Assembly: GCA_963842835.1 (NCBI GenBank)
Contig: CAWJIB010000003.1
Coordinates: 310,001-374,000, forward strand
DNA length: 64,000 nt
Direction of reading: 5' to 3'
Source: Roseiarcus sp963842835
GTDB taxonomy: Bacteria > Pseudomonadota > Alphaproteobacteria > Rhizobiales > Beijerinckiaceae
Shown: positions 33,099-42,062 of the stretch, in pieces
Numbering within the stretch: position 1 is the stretch's first letter
Layout: each line of letters begins with the position of its first letter
The notes under the pieces: generated by a model
The model's database searches: none
The model's input: only the letters and a program-made list of their open reading frames with translations
Told to the model about the DNA's origin: nothing
Made by a program: the position numbers and the translations under genes

Positions 33099-35228
33099 AT
33101 GATTTTGGGCCTGATAATTTTATGCGGTCTGCTGTCGCTGGTTTACGGCGGCTACACCGTCAGCCAAGTGATGGCGGCCGACGCCGGGACAGCGCGCATG
33201 CAGGAAATTTCCGGCGCGGTCGCAGAGGGCGCGCAGGCCTACCTCAAGCGTCAGTATATGACGATCGGCGGGGTCGGAATCGTCGTCTTCATCGGGCTCG
33301 GGCTGCTCCTCTCCTGGGAGGTGGCGATCGGCTTTCTCATCGGTGCGGTGCTTTCCGGCTCGGCCGGCTTCATCGGCATGAACGTCTCCGTGCGCGCCAA
33401 CGTGCGCACCGCGCAGGCGGCGACGAAATCGCTCGCCGGCGGTCTCGACATCGCCTTCAAGTCGGGCGCGGTGACGGGCATGCTCGTCGCCGGCCTCGCG
33501 CTGCTCGGCGTCACCGGTTATTACTGGGTTCTCACCGGGCCGCTCGGCCATGCGATATCGGATCGCATCGTCGTCGACGCGCTGGTCGCGCTCGGCTTCG
33601 GCGCCTCGCTGATCTCGATCTTCGCCCGTCTCGGCGGCGGCATCTTCACCAAGGGCGCTGACGTCGGCGCCGACCTCGTCGGCAAGGTCGAAGCGGGCAT
33701 TCCCGAGGACGATCCGCGCAACCCCGCCACGATCGCCGACAACGTCGGCGACAATGTCGGCGACTGCGCGGGCATGGCGGCCGACTTGTTCGAGACCTAT
33801 GCGGTGACGGTCGTCGCGACGATGGTGCTCGCCTCGATCTTCTTCGCCGGGGCGCCGAACCAGGCCGCGACGATGCTCTATCCCCTCGCGATTTGCGGCG
33901 CCTGCATCCTCACCTCGATCGGCGGCACGTTCTTCGTCAAGCTCGGCGCCAACAATTCGATCATGGGCGCGCTCTACAAGGGCCTGATCGCGACCGGCCT
34001 TCTCTCGATCGTCGGCCTCGCCATCGCGACGCAATTCGTCGTCGGCTGGGGCGATATCGGAACCGTGGCGGGCAAGGCGGTGACAGGCGTCAATCTGTTC
34101 GTCTGCGGAATCATCGGCCTCGTCATCACCGGCCTGATCGTCGTCATCACCGAATATTACACCGGCACGGGCAAGCGCCCGGTGGTGTCGATCGCCCAGG
34201 CCTCCGTCACCGGCCATGGCACCAACGTCATCCAGGGCCTCGCGGTGTCGCTCGAATCGACGGCGCTGCCGGCTTTGGTCATCATCGCCGGCATCATCGC
34301 CACGTTCCAGCTCGCGGGCCTGTTCGGCATCGCGATCGCGGTGACGACGATGCTCGGCCTCGCCGGCATGATCGTCGCGCTCGACGCCTTCGGCCCGGTC
34401 ACCGACAACGCCGGCGGCATCGCCGAAATGGCCGGCCTGCCCAAGGACGTGCGGCAGTCGACCGACGCGCTCGACGCGGTCGGCAACACCACCAAGGCGG
34501 TCACCAAGGGCTACGCCATCGGCTCCGCGGGTCTCGGCGCGCTGGTGCTGTTCGCCGCCTACACCAACGACATCAAGCATTTCGTCGACACCGGCGTGCC
34601 TTACTTCAAGGATGTCGGCGTCGTCGATTTCAACCTCTCCAACCCTTACGTCGTCGCCGGCCTGATCTTCGGCGGCCTCATCCCCTATCTCTTCGGCGGC
34701 ATCGCGATGACCGCGGTCGGCCGCGCGGCGGGATCGGTGGTGGTCGAGGTTCGCCGGCAATTCAAGGAGATGCCGGGGATCATGCAGGGAACGCAGCGCC
34801 CCGACTATGGCCGCGCGGTGGACATGCTGACCAAGGCGGCGATCCGGGAAATGATCGTTCCCTCGCTATTGCCGGTCCTGGCGCCCTTCGTCGCCTATTT
34901 CGGCGTGCTGACGATCTCCGGCTCCAAGGCCTCGGCCTTCGCCGCGCTCGGCGCCTCGCTGCTCGGCGTCATCGTCAACGGCCTGTTCGTCGCGATCTCG
35001 ATGACCTCGGGCGGCGGCGCCTGGGACAACGCCAAGAAGAGCTTCGAGGACGGCTTCGTCGACAAGGACGGGGTCAAGCACATGAAGGGCTCGGAAGCGC
35101 ACAAGGCGTCGGTGACCGGCGACACCGTCGGCGATCCCTACAAGGACACCGCCGGCCCCGCGGTCAATCCGGCGATCAAGATCACCAACATCGTCGCGCT
35201 GCTGCTGCTCGCGATCCTCGCGCACTGA
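33099..35228 (+). CDS. hppA: Membrane-bound proton-translocating pyrophosphatase (K+-independent type)
   Basis: This enzyme hydrolyses PPi, or makes it, while pumping protons across the inner membrane. The 709 residues form about 16 helices. GGGIFTKGADVGADLVGKVEAGIPEDDPRNPATIADNVGDNVGDCAGM (split here: GADVGADLVGKVE, then EDDPRNPATIADNVGDNVGD) holds the Mg-PPi ligands near 187-225. ITEYYTGT, GPVTDNAGGIAEM and GGAWDNAKK are the other conserved loops. VGNTTKAVTKG near residue 463 has Lys where K+-dependent enzymes have Ala (GNTTAA), so this is the K+-independent class. A strong terminator follows. It may recycle or supply PPi used by the PPi-phosphofructokinase in this window. Confidence 0.97.
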   Translation: MILGLIILCGLLSLVYGGYTVSQVMAADAGTARMQEISGAVAEGAQAYLKRQYMTIGGVGIVVFIGLGLLLSWEVAIGFLIGAVLSGSAGFIGMNVSVRANVRTAQAATKSLAGGLDIAFKSGAVTGMLVAGLALLGVTGYYWVLTGPLGHAISDRIVVDALVALGFGASLISIFARLGGGIFTKGADVGADLVGKVEAGIPEDDPRNPATIADNVGDNVGDCAGMAADLFETYAVTVVATMVLASIFFAGAPNQAATMLYPLAICGACILTSIGGTFFVKLGANNSIMGALYKGLIATGLLSIVGLAIATQFVVGWGDIGTVAGKAVTGVNLFVCGIIGLVITGLIVVITEYYTGTGKRPVVSIAQASVTGHGTNVIQGLAVSLESTALPALVIIAGIIATFQLAGLFGIAIAVTTMLGLAGMIVALDAFGPVTDNAGGIAEMAGLPKDVRQSTDALDAVGNTTKAVTKGYAIGSAGLGALVLFAAYTNDIKHFVDTGVPYFKDVGVVDFNLSNPYVVAGLIFGGLIPYLFGGIAMTAVGRAAGSVVVEVRRQFKEMPGIMQGTQRPDYGRAVDMLTKAAIREMIVPSLLPVLAPFVAYFGVLTISGSKASAFAALGASLLGVIVNGLFVAISMTSGGGAWDNAKKSFEDGFVDKDGVKHMKGSEAHKASVTGDTVGDPYKDTAGPAVNPAIKITNIVALLLLAILAH

Positions 35229-35252
35229 CGCTTCACGAGACACGAGATGCCG

Positions 35253-35279
35253 AGGGCGGGGCGTGTCCCCGCCCTTTTT
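35253..35279 (+). terminator. Intrinsic terminator of hppA
   Basis: A perfect 9-bp GC-rich stem (AGGGCGGGG / CCCCGCCCT) with a 5-nt loop is followed directly by five T. It lies 25 bp after the hppA stop and separates it from ahpC. Confidence 0.85.
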
Positions 35280-35306
35280 GCGCCTTGCCCCGGCCGATCC
35301 TTGTCA

Positions 35307-35325
35307 ACGCGACAAAGTGTCGCGT
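35307..35325. promoter_or_regulatory. Inverted repeat ACGCGACA-AAG-TGTCGCGT upstream of ahpC
   Basis: Two perfect 8-bp arms surround a 3-bp spacer, about 85 bp before the ahpC start and clear of the hppA terminator. The position suits a repressor or activator site for the ahpC-ahpD promoter. It is not the ATAG-N7-CTAT-like OxyR pattern, and no regulator gene is adjacent. Confidence 0.45.
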
Positions 35326-35408
35326 GGCGGGAAGGCGCGCCCTCGCTTAGAAACATTCTAGGGTGCGCATCGGGCGCGACGGACCTGATCGCGACCAAGG
35401 AGACCATT

Positions 35409-35963
35409 ATGCTCGGAATTGGCGAAAAGCTTCCTCACTTCTCGGTCGTCGGCGTCAAGCCGAAGTTTCATTTTCACGAGGAGAACGGCGAGAGCGCGTT
35501 CGAGACGCTGACCGAGGCCAGCTTCCCCGGGAAGTGGAAGGTGATCTTCTTCTATCCCAAGGATTTCACTTTCGTCTGCCCGACGGAAATCGCCGAATTC
35601 GCGCGCCTGAAGGCGGAATTCGCCGATCGCGACGCGGTCGTGCTGGGCGGTTCGACCGACAACGAGCACGTCAAGCTCGCCTGGCGGCGCGACCACAAGG
35701 ATCTCCACAAGCTGCCGATTTGGCAGTTCGCCGACTGCAACGGCTCGCTCACCGACGGTCTCGGCGTGCGCTCGCCCGACGGCGTCGCCTATCGCGTCAC
35801 CTTCATCGTCGATCCGGACAACGTGATCCAGCACGTCTACGCGACCAATCTCAACGTCGGCCGCGCGCCCAAGGACACCCTGCGCGTGCTCGACGCGTTG
35901 CAGACCGACGAATTGTGCGCCTGCAACCGCGAAGTCGGCGGCGCGGTCCTCAAGGTCGCCTGA
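35409..35963 (+). CDS. ahpC: Alkyl hydroperoxide reductase AhpC (peroxiredoxin)
   Basis: This enzyme reduces organic and hydrogen peroxides. The 184 residues show FFYPKDFTFVCPTEIAEFA with the peroxidatic Cys near 57. The C-terminal DELCACNREVGG has paired Cys in CxC. That arrangement is known from mycobacterial AhpC (DELCACNW), which is re-reduced by AhpD rather than AhpF. The next gene is indeed ahpD, 3 bp away. AAGGAGACC lies just before the ATG at 35409. A long inverted repeat upstream may control the pair. Confidence 0.95.
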   Translation: MLGIGEKLPHFSVVGVKPKFHFHEENGESAFETLTEASFPGKWKVIFFYPKDFTFVCPTEIAEFARLKAEFADRDAVVLGGSTDNEHVKLAWRRDHKDLHKLPIWQFADCNGSLTDGLGVRSPDGVAYRVTFIVDPDNVIQHVYATNLNVGRAPKDTLRVLDALQTDELCACNREVGGAVLKVA

Positions 35964-35966
35964 GAC

Positions 35967-36509
35967 GTGTCGATCGAATCGCTGCGCGCGCGACTGCCGG
36001 ACTTCCTCAAGGACGTCCGGCTCAATCTCTCGGCTTTGGTCAACGAGGAGACGCTGGCCGGCCCGACCAAGTGGGGCCTGCTGCTTGCTTGCGCGATCGC
36101 CTCGCGCAACGCCGAGGTGCGCGAGGCGTTCGGCGCCGAGGCCGCCGCTCGTCTGACGCCCGAGGCGCAGAACGCGGCGCGCGCGGCGGCGGCGATCATG
36201 GCGATGAACAACGTCTATTACCGCTCCGTGCATCTCGCTTCCAACCAGGAATACGCGAAGATGCCGGCGCGATTGCGGATGAACGTCATCGGCAGTCCCG
36301 GCGTGCCGAGGACTGACTTCGAGCTGTGGTGCCTGGCGGTTTCCGCGATCAACGGCTGCGGCGCCTGCGTCGATTCGCACGAGAAAGTCCTGCGCGAATC
36401 GGGCGTGAGCGCGGAGGCCGTCCATGCCGCTCTGCGCTACGCGGCGATCGTGCAATCGGCGGCCGTCGCCCTGGAGGCGGCGCAGCCGGCTGCCGAACTC
36501 GTCGCCTGA
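35967..36509 (+). CDS. ahpD: Alkyl hydroperoxide reductase AhpD (carboxymuconolactone decarboxylase fold)
   Basis: The thiol reductant for AhpC, 180 residues. INGCGACVDSHEKVLRESGVS (about 128-148) holds the CxxC pair and the His of the AhpD active site (CxxCxxxHxxxL). MNNVYYRSVHL is the conserved upstream helix. The GTG start lies 3 bp after the ahpC stop, so translation is coupled and both proteins act as one peroxidase system. Confidence 0.94.
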   Translation: MSIESLRARLPDFLKDVRLNLSALVNEETLAGPTKWGLLLACAIASRNAEVREAFGAEAAARLTPEAQNAARAAAAIMAMNNVYYRSVHLASNQEYAKMPARLRMNVIGSPGVPRTDFELWCLAVSAINGCGACVDSHEKVLRESGVSAEAVHAALRYAAIVQSAAVALEAAQPAAELVA

Positions 36510-36544
36510 GCCGCTTCCGGCCGTCGCGACGCCGCGGCGCCAGG

Positions 36545-37009
36545 TCAGGTGAAGCGGAACAGCCCGGTCATGATGTTGCGCAGGAAGTTCGGCTCCTGGC
36601 CGCCCGTCGGCGTCGTGCGCGAAACGAAATCGAACACCTTGCCGTCCTGCATACCGTAATTGGCGATGCGCGCGACCTTGCCGCTCTTGTCGAAATAGAT
36701 CGCGAGCACGTTCTGGTCGGTCATATGGGCGGGCATGAAGGCGAGCGCGCGCGACATCTTCTGGCCGATGTAATACCAGGCGTCGCCGCCCACGGTCGAA
36801 GTCGTAGAAGGCGTGCCCATCAACGCGAGCGCCTGCGGCTTCGTCGTCGCGCCGATCTTGATCTGATCGAGCGATTGCTGATCGAGCTGATAGCCGCGAT
36901 CGAAATCGCCGTCGTAGCCGATGCATCCGCTGAGCGCGCCGCCGAGGGCGAGGACGCCGGCCAGGGTCGCGAGGCGATGGCGCGCGCGGGAATTGGTTCT
37001 CGGCCGCAT
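36545..37009 (-). CDS. bamE: Outer-membrane assembly lipoprotein BamE (SmpA/OmlA)
   Basis: A subunit of the BAM complex that inserts beta-barrel proteins. The 154 residues start with a lipoprotein signal ending LSGC (Cys at 29). The SmpA/OmlA domain has QIKIGATTKPQALALMGTPSTTSTVGGDAWYYI, the usual G-x-T-x-x-x-V-x-x-x-L-G-x-P motif. Compared with short BamE proteins it has a C-terminal extension (NFLRNIMTGLFRF). GGAG lies 9 nt before the ATG at 37009. Divergence from the cytochrome bc1 chaperone gene is the common alphaproteobacterial arrangement. Confidence 0.92.
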   Translation of the reverse strand: MRPRTNSRARHRLATLAGVLALGGALSGCIGYDGDFDRGYQLDQQSLDQIKIGATTKPQALALMGTPSTTSTVGGDAWYYIGQKMSRALAFMPAHMTDQNVLAIYFDKSGKVARIANYGMQDGKVFDFVSRTTPTGGQEPNFLRNIMTGLFRFT

Positions 37010-37101
37010 AAGGGAACTCTCCGCTTCCACAGAAGCTTTTTCACTTGCCAGATCGAATGGCGATGCCTAACCCAAGGCGCTGACGAAAAGCAAGGCGTCG
37101 C

Positions 37102-37653
37102 ATGATCCTCGCCCGCTGGCGCGCCCGGCGCGCCAACCGCATCCTGATCGACCAGATTCACGGCGAGATCGTGGCGGCTGCGCGCGCTCCCGCGCTTTAC
37201 GCGCAGTGGGCGGTCGCCGACAGTCTCGACGGGCGCTTCGAAATGATCGCCTTGCACGCCGGGCTCGTGATGCGCCGCCTGGGCGAACTCGGCGAGCTCG
37301 GCGCGCAAATCGCGCAGGATCTCGTCGATTGCGTTTTCCGCCATTTCGAGGACGCCTTACGCGAAATGGCGATCGGCGACGCCGGCGTGGCCAAGCGCAT
37401 GAAGAGCATGGCCGAGGCCTTTTACGGCCGCAGCCGGGCCTACGGCGAAGCGCTGGCCGCGCGCGACGCGGAGGCGCTCTCGGCGGCGCTCGCGCGCAAC
37501 GTCTACGGCGCCGGCGACGTTTCCGCGGCGCCGCGCTCGCGCGACCTCGCGGCTTACGTCCTCGCGGCGGCGGCGGCGCTCGAACGCGAGGGAATCGATT
37601 TTTTCGCGGGCGGGCGATTTTGTTTTCCCGCGGCTTTAGGAGACGCGCAATGA
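37102..37653 (+). CDS. Ubiquinol-cytochrome c chaperone family protein (CBP3-like)
   Basis: A 183-residue helical protein of the CBP3/ubiquinol-cytochrome c chaperone family, which assists assembly of the cytochrome bc1 complex in mitochondria. The typical segments are PALYAQWAVADSLDGRFEMIALHAGLVMRRL (about 30-60) and DLVDCVFRHFEDALREMAIGDAGVAKRMKSMAEAFYGRSRAY. The ATGA overlap with the next gene shows coupling. The bacterial role is inferred from the family. Confidence 0.85.
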   Translation: MILARWRARRANRILIDQIHGEIVAAARAPALYAQWAVADSLDGRFEMIALHAGLVMRRLGELGELGAQIAQDLVDCVFRHFEDALREMAIGDAGVAKRMKSMAEAFYGRSRAYGEALAARDAEALSAALARNVYGAGDVSAAPRSRDLAAYVLAAAAALEREGIDFFAGGRFCFPAALGDAQ

Positions 37654-38189
37654 CGACCGAGGTCTTGTTCAGCCGCCCAGTGCGGGTCGAGGCTTTGCCG
37701 AAGGACGGGCTCACCCAGACGATCGAGGCCAATCCCGCCGAGCGGGCCGCTCTGGCCGCGCTCAACGGCCTGCCGGATATCGCCAAGCTCACGGCGACGT
37801 TCGTGCTGCGCCGCGCCGGACGCGGCGGCGTGCGCGTCACCGGAACGGTCCACGCCGAGGTCACGCAAACCTGCGTCGTCTCGCTGGAGCCTTTCGAGGC
37901 GACGCTGGACGAGCCGGTGGACGTGCGCTTCGCGCCGCCCGCCGAAGAGAGCGCGGCGCGGCGCGGCGCTTCCCTTGGGCCGACCGAGACGATCCTGCTC
38001 GACGCCCAGGACGCGCCCGATCCGATCGTTGACGGCCGGGTCGATCTCGGCGGCCTCGCGGCCGAATTCATGGCGCTGGGGCTCGATCCCTATCCGCGCA
38101 AGCCCGGCGTCGCCTTCGCGCCGCCGACGGAGGCCGGGGGCGCGGACTCGCCCTTCGAGGCGCTGGCCGACGTCGGCAAGAAGCGCTGA
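37650..38189 (+). CDS. DUF177 (YceD-like) family protein
   Basis: A 179-residue protein of the DUF177 family. Members are linked with rpmF/plsX loci and, in plants, with 23S rRNA accumulation; the bacterial role is unsettled. RVTGTVHAEVTQTCVVSLEPFEATLDEPVDVRFAP (about 62-96) contains the conserved C-x-x-x-L-E-P signature. VDLGGLAAEFMALGLDPYPRKPGV is the conserved C-terminal block. The ATG overlaps the previous stop, and AGGAGA lies just upstream. In related genomes plsX usually follows directly; here an amidase gene on the other strand intervenes. Confidence 0.9.
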   Translation: MTTEVLFSRPVRVEALPKDGLTQTIEANPAERAALAALNGLPDIAKLTATFVLRRAGRGGVRVTGTVHAEVTQTCVVSLEPFEATLDEPVDVRFAPPAEESAARRGASLGPTETILLDAQDAPDPIVDGRVDLGGLAAEFMALGLDPYPRKPGVAFAPPTEAGGADSPFEALADVGKKR

Positions 38190-38219
38190 AGCCGAGGAGG
38201 GGATTCGTCTCGCCGTCGC

Positions 38220-39710
38220 TCAAAACCCTTGCGGCGTCCGCTCGAACCACGGCCTCTCCTTCTCCAACTGCGCGGCGAGGCGAAAGAGGGTCGCCTCGTC
38301 GCCCCAGCGCGAAACGAACTGCATGCCGATGGGAAGTCCGGCCTCGTTCCAGTGCAGCGGCAGGGAGATCGCGGGCTGGCCGGTGATGTTGAACAGCGGC
38401 GTGTAGGGCGTGAAGGCGAGCGGCTTCTGCAACAGAAGCTTCGCGAGGCCGGTCAGCTTCAAGAACCAGCCCGCCTCGAGGCGACCGACGACGTTGAGCA
38501 TCGCCGCCTCGGCGCCGGTCGGCTTCAAGGCGCCGATCAGGGGCGGCGGGGCGGCCAGGGTGGGCGTCAGCAGCGCGTCGAAGTCGGCGAAGAACGCGCC
38601 GACCCGTCGCGCCCATGTCTGCAGATGTCGCGCCGCGCTCGCGTAGTCGCCCGCGCTCCACGATTTGCCGAGCAGGCCGACGACATAAGTCGCCGCCTCG
38701 AAATCGGCGAAGCCCAGACGGCGCCCGACGAGGCCGGCGCTCGCCTCCATGTCGGCGCGCGTCTCGCCGGCGATGACCTTCATGAAAGAGAGAATCAAGG
38801 GCTCGCGCTCGATCGGCGGCGCTGCTTCGACGAGTTCATGACCGAGATCCTCGAGCAGCGCGACCGTCGCCGCGACTCCCGCGACACAATCGGGATGGAC
38901 CGACGGGGCGAGGAAAGGCGAGGTCGTATAGGCGATACGCAATTTCCCCGGCGCGGCGCCGACTTCATCGAGGTAGGGGCGTTGCGGCGCCTTGATTTCA
39001 TAGGGCGCGCCGACGTCGGCGCCTTGCGTGGCGTCGAGCAGGGCGGCGCAGTCGCGCACGGAGCGGGTGAGCGCGTGGCAGGCCGAGAGTCCGCGCCAGA
39101 TTTCGCCGGCGGCGGGGCCGCTCGGGGTGCGCCCGCGCGTCGGCTTGAGGCCGACGAGCCCGCAGCACGAAGCGGGAATGCGGATCGAGCCGCCGCCGTC
39201 GGTGGCGTTCGCCATCGGCGCCAGGCCCGCGGCCACCGCCGCCGCCGACCCGCCGCTGGAGCCGCCCGGCGTCCGCGTGAGGTCCCAGGGATTGCGGCAA
39301 GGCCCCAGGGCCTCGGATTCGGTGACCGGCGCGAGGCCGAATTCCGGAACATTCGTCTTGCCGACGAAGACGAGGCCGGCCTGGCGATAGCGCTTGACGA
39401 TCTCGCCGTCGGCGTCGCGCACGATATGCGCGAGGCGCCGATTGCCCTGGCTCATGGGCGCTCCCGCGACGGGCGCCATCAGATCCTTGACGAAGAACGG
39501 CACGCCCGCGAAGGGGCCGCAAAGCGGGCCGGCGGCGGCCTTGCGCGCGCTGTCGTAGAGCTTCCAGACGACCGCGTTGATTCGAGGATTTCTCGCTTCG
39601 ACGCGCTCGATCGCCTCCTCGACGAGTTCGGCGGGCTTGACGTCGCCCTTGCGTACGAGTTCGGCCAGCCCCAGGCCGTCGTAACGTCCGAATTCCGCGA
39701 ATCCGCTCAT
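38220..39710 (-). CDS. Amidase signature family hydrolase
   Basis: A Ser-cisSer-Lys amidase of 496 residues. GVPFFVKDLMAPVAG (about 68-82) supplies the catalytic Lys, and RTPGGSSGGSAAAVAAGL (about 145-162) the cis-Ser and GSS loop. ATDGGGSIRIPASCCGLVGLKPTRGR carries the nucleophilic Ser in GGSIRIP. The C-terminal FNITGQPAISLPLHWNEAGLPIGMQ is typical. The substrate is unknown; aliphatic, aryl or cyclic amides and 6-aminohexanoate-like compounds are possible. It lacks GatA context (no gatC/gatB), so it is not the tRNA amidotransferase. It sits on the opposite strand between DUF177 and plsX, which looks like a lineage-specific insertion. Confidence 0.88.
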   Translation of the reverse strand: MSGFAEFGRYDGLGLAELVRKGDVKPAELVEEAIERVEARNPRINAVVWKLYDSARKAAAGPLCGPFAGVPFFVKDLMAPVAGAPMSQGNRRLAHIVRDADGEIVKRYRQAGLVFVGKTNVPEFGLAPVTESEALGPCRNPWDLTRTPGGSSGGSAAAVAAGLAPMANATDGGGSIRIPASCCGLVGLKPTRGRTPSGPAAGEIWRGLSACHALTRSVRDCAALLDATQGADVGAPYEIKAPQRPYLDEVGAAPGKLRIAYTTSPFLAPSVHPDCVAGVAATVALLEDLGHELVEAAPPIEREPLILSFMKVIAGETRADMEASAGLVGRRLGFADFEAATYVVGLLGKSWSAGDYASAARHLQTWARRVGAFFADFDALLTPTLAAPPPLIGALKPTGAEAAMLNVVGRLEAGWFLKLTGLAKLLLQKPLAFTPYTPLFNITGQPAISLPLHWNEAGLPIGMQFVSRWGDEATLFRLAAQLEKERPWFERTPQGF

Positions 39711-39950
39711 GATCCTCGCACCCCGTGCGTCGCGACGAAGCTTTGGGTCGAAACACGGATCGCGCCCGCGAACGCAATTCTCAGACGCTTCGCGCCCTCG
39801 GGCAAGCTCGCCGGGATCGGCGAGCCCGGGCCGGGCCGCAAATTCGTCAAAACTGGCCCCGCTCGACCCGCGACGATTGCCTTGCGCGACGAAGCGGCTA
39901 TTGTCCCGCGCGCCAGCGGGTCGGGGAGCACCCTCAGGGTAGAAAGTTGG

Positions 39951-41006
39951 ATGAAAAAGGACATTCGCATAGCGCTCGACGCGATGGGCGGCGACCACGG
40001 ACCTTCCGTCGTGCTGCACGCGGCGGCGATCGCGCTCGAGCGGCGGCCCGACGTCGACTTCATTCTGTTCGGCGACGAAAAGGCGATCGCGCCGGTTCTG
40101 GCCGCGTATCCCGCGCTCGCGCGCAAGTCGCGCGTCGTCCACTGCGACGTCGCGGTCAAGATGACGGACAAGCCGAGCCAGGCGTTGCGCTCGGGGCGCC
40201 GCTCGTCGTCGATGTGGCTGGCGATCGACGCGGTGAAGAAGGGCGAGGCCGATTGCGCGGTCTCGGCGGGCAACACCGGCGCCCTGATGGCGATGGCCAA
40301 AGTGTGCCTGCGCACGATGCCGCTCATCGAACGCCCGGCGATCGCCGCGATGTGGCCGACGCTGCGCGGCGAGTCGATCGTGCTCGACGTCGGCGCGACC
40401 ATCGGCGCCGACGCCGAACACCTCATCGATCTCGCGATCATGGGCGCGGCGATGGCGCGCATCGTGTTCGACATCGAGAGCCCGACCGTCGGCCTGCTCA
40501 ATGTCGGCGTCGAGGAGATCAAGGGCATCGAGGAGGTCAAGGCCGCCGGCCGCGTCTTACGCGAGACGCCGTTGCCGAACATGCGCTACCACGGTTTCGT
40601 CGAGGGCGACGACCTCGGCAAGGGGACGGTGGACGTCTTCGTCACCGAAGGCTTCACCGGCAACATCGCGCTCAAGACCGCCGAGGGGACCGCCAAACAG
40701 ATCGGCCAATACATCCGCGATGCGATGGGCCACAGCTGGATGTCGCGCCTCGGATATCTCCTGGCCCGCGACGCGCTTAAGGCGCTGCGCGATAAGATGG
40801 ACCCCGGGCGCGTTAACGGCGGCGTTTTTCTCGGCCTTGACGGCGTCGTCATCAAGAGTCATGGCGGGGCGGACGCCGAGAGCTACGCCGGCGCGATCGA
40901 GGTCGGCTACGACATGGTTCGCCACGAATTGCTCGGCAAAATTCGCGAAATGATCGCCCAGGCCAATGAAGCGCGCGCCCCGGCCGCGACGCCGGCGGCT
41001 CCTTGA
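39951..41006 (+). CDS. plsX: Phosphate acyltransferase PlsX
   Basis: This enzyme makes acyl-phosphate from acyl-ACP and phosphate for phospholipid synthesis. The 351 residues open with IRIALDAMGGDHGPSVVLHAA. They contain AVSAGNTGALMAMAKVCLRTM, VLDVGATIGADAEHLIDLAIMG, FVTEGFTGNIALKTAEGTAK and GGVFLGLDGVVIKSHGGAD, all standard PlsX blocks. In the third block the usual GAN is GAT. fabH follows after 34 bp in the normal order. Confidence 0.96.
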   Translation: MKKDIRIALDAMGGDHGPSVVLHAAAIALERRPDVDFILFGDEKAIAPVLAAYPALARKSRVVHCDVAVKMTDKPSQALRSGRRSSSMWLAIDAVKKGEADCAVSAGNTGALMAMAKVCLRTMPLIERPAIAAMWPTLRGESIVLDVGATIGADAEHLIDLAIMGAAMARIVFDIESPTVGLLNVGVEEIKGIEEVKAAGRVLRETPLPNMRYHGFVEGDDLGKGTVDVFVTEGFTGNIALKTAEGTAKQIGQYIRDAMGHSWMSRLGYLLARDALKALRDKMDPGRVNGGVFLGLDGVVIKSHGGADAESYAGAIEVGYDMVRHELLGKIREMIAQANEARAPAATPAAP

Positions 41007-41040
41007 CCCCTCTCTCGCGCCTTCGGGAATCCCCCCTCTC

Positions 41041-42024
41041 ATGAACGTCACAAAAATTCGCTCTGCCGTGCGCGGCGTCGGCGCCTACCTGCCGCAGCGC
41101 GTGATCAGCAACGCCGAAATGGCGACGATGGTCGACACCACCGACGAATGGATTCGCCAGCGCACCGGCATTCGGCAGCGTCATATCGCCGCCGAGGGCG
41201 AGACCACTTCGATGCTTGCGGCCAAGGCCGCCGATGCGGCGCTGGCCGACGCGGGGCTTCGCGCCGCCGACATCGATCTCGTCGTCGTCGGAACCTCGAC
41301 GCCAGACTACACCTTTCCGGCGGTGGCGACCCAGGTGCAGGCTCATCTGCGGATGCACCACGGCGTCGCCTTCGACTTGCAGGCGGTTTGTTCCGGTTTC
41401 GTCTTCGCGGTCGCGACGGCCGACAAGTTTCTCGTCTCAGGCTCGCACAAGCGCGCGCTGGTGATCGGCGCCGAGACGTTTTCGCGCCTGCTCGATTGGA
41501 CCGACCGTACGACCTGCGTGTTGTTCGGCGACGGCGCCGGCGCGATCGTGCTGGAGGCCGTCGCGAGCGACGGGACGCTCGGCTCGCCCGGCGTCATTTG
41601 CACTCAATTGCGCTCCGACGGGCGCCATCGCGCCAAGCTCTATGTCGACGGCGGCCCGTCGAGCACGAAGACGGTCGGGCATCTGCGCATGGAGGGCAGG
41701 GAAGTCTTCAAGCACGCCGTCGGCATGGTCACCGACGTCATCAAGGCCTGCTTCGACGACGCCGGCGTCACCGCCGCCGACATCGATTGGTTCGTGCCGC
41801 ATCAGGCGAACCGGCGCATCATCGACGCCTCGGCGGACAAGCTCGGTCTGCCGCACGAGAAGGTCGTCGTGACCGTCGACCAGCACGGCAACACCTCGGC
41901 CGCTTCGATCCCGCTGGCGCTGGACGTCGCGGTGCGCGACGGGCGCATCAAGAAGGGCGACCTCGTGATGATCGAGGCGATGGGCGGCGGCTTCACATGG
42001 GGCGCGGCGCTGATCCGCTGGTAG
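41041..42024 (+). CDS. fabH: Beta-ketoacyl-ACP synthase III
   Basis: This enzyme starts fatty acid synthesis by condensing acetyl-CoA with malonyl-ACP. The 327 residues have IRSAVRGVGAYLP at the start and DEWIRQRTGIRQRHIA (CoA-binding Arg/Trp region). The catalytic Cys is in FDLQAVCSGFVFA (near 117), the His in WFVPHQANRRI, and the Asn in DQHGNTSAASIP. All three catalytic residues are present. It follows plsX. In many relatives ihfA and a merR-type gene come next; here a ferredoxin-like gene is found instead. Confidence 0.97.
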   Translation: MNVTKIRSAVRGVGAYLPQRVISNAEMATMVDTTDEWIRQRTGIRQRHIAAEGETTSMLAAKAADAALADAGLRAADIDLVVVGTSTPDYTFPAVATQVQAHLRMHHGVAFDLQAVCSGFVFAVATADKFLVSGSHKRALVIGAETFSRLLDWTDRTTCVLFGDGAGAIVLEAVASDGTLGSPGVICTQLRSDGRHRAKLYVDGGPSSTKTVGHLRMEGREVFKHAVGMVTDVIKACFDDAGVTAADIDWFVPHQANRRIIDASADKLGLPHEKVVVTVDQHGNTSAASIPLALDVAVRDGRIKKGDLVMIEAMGGGFTWGAALIRW

Positions 42025-42062
42025 CGGCGGGCGTCGCCGGCGTGAGGAAGCGGGGAGGCGGG

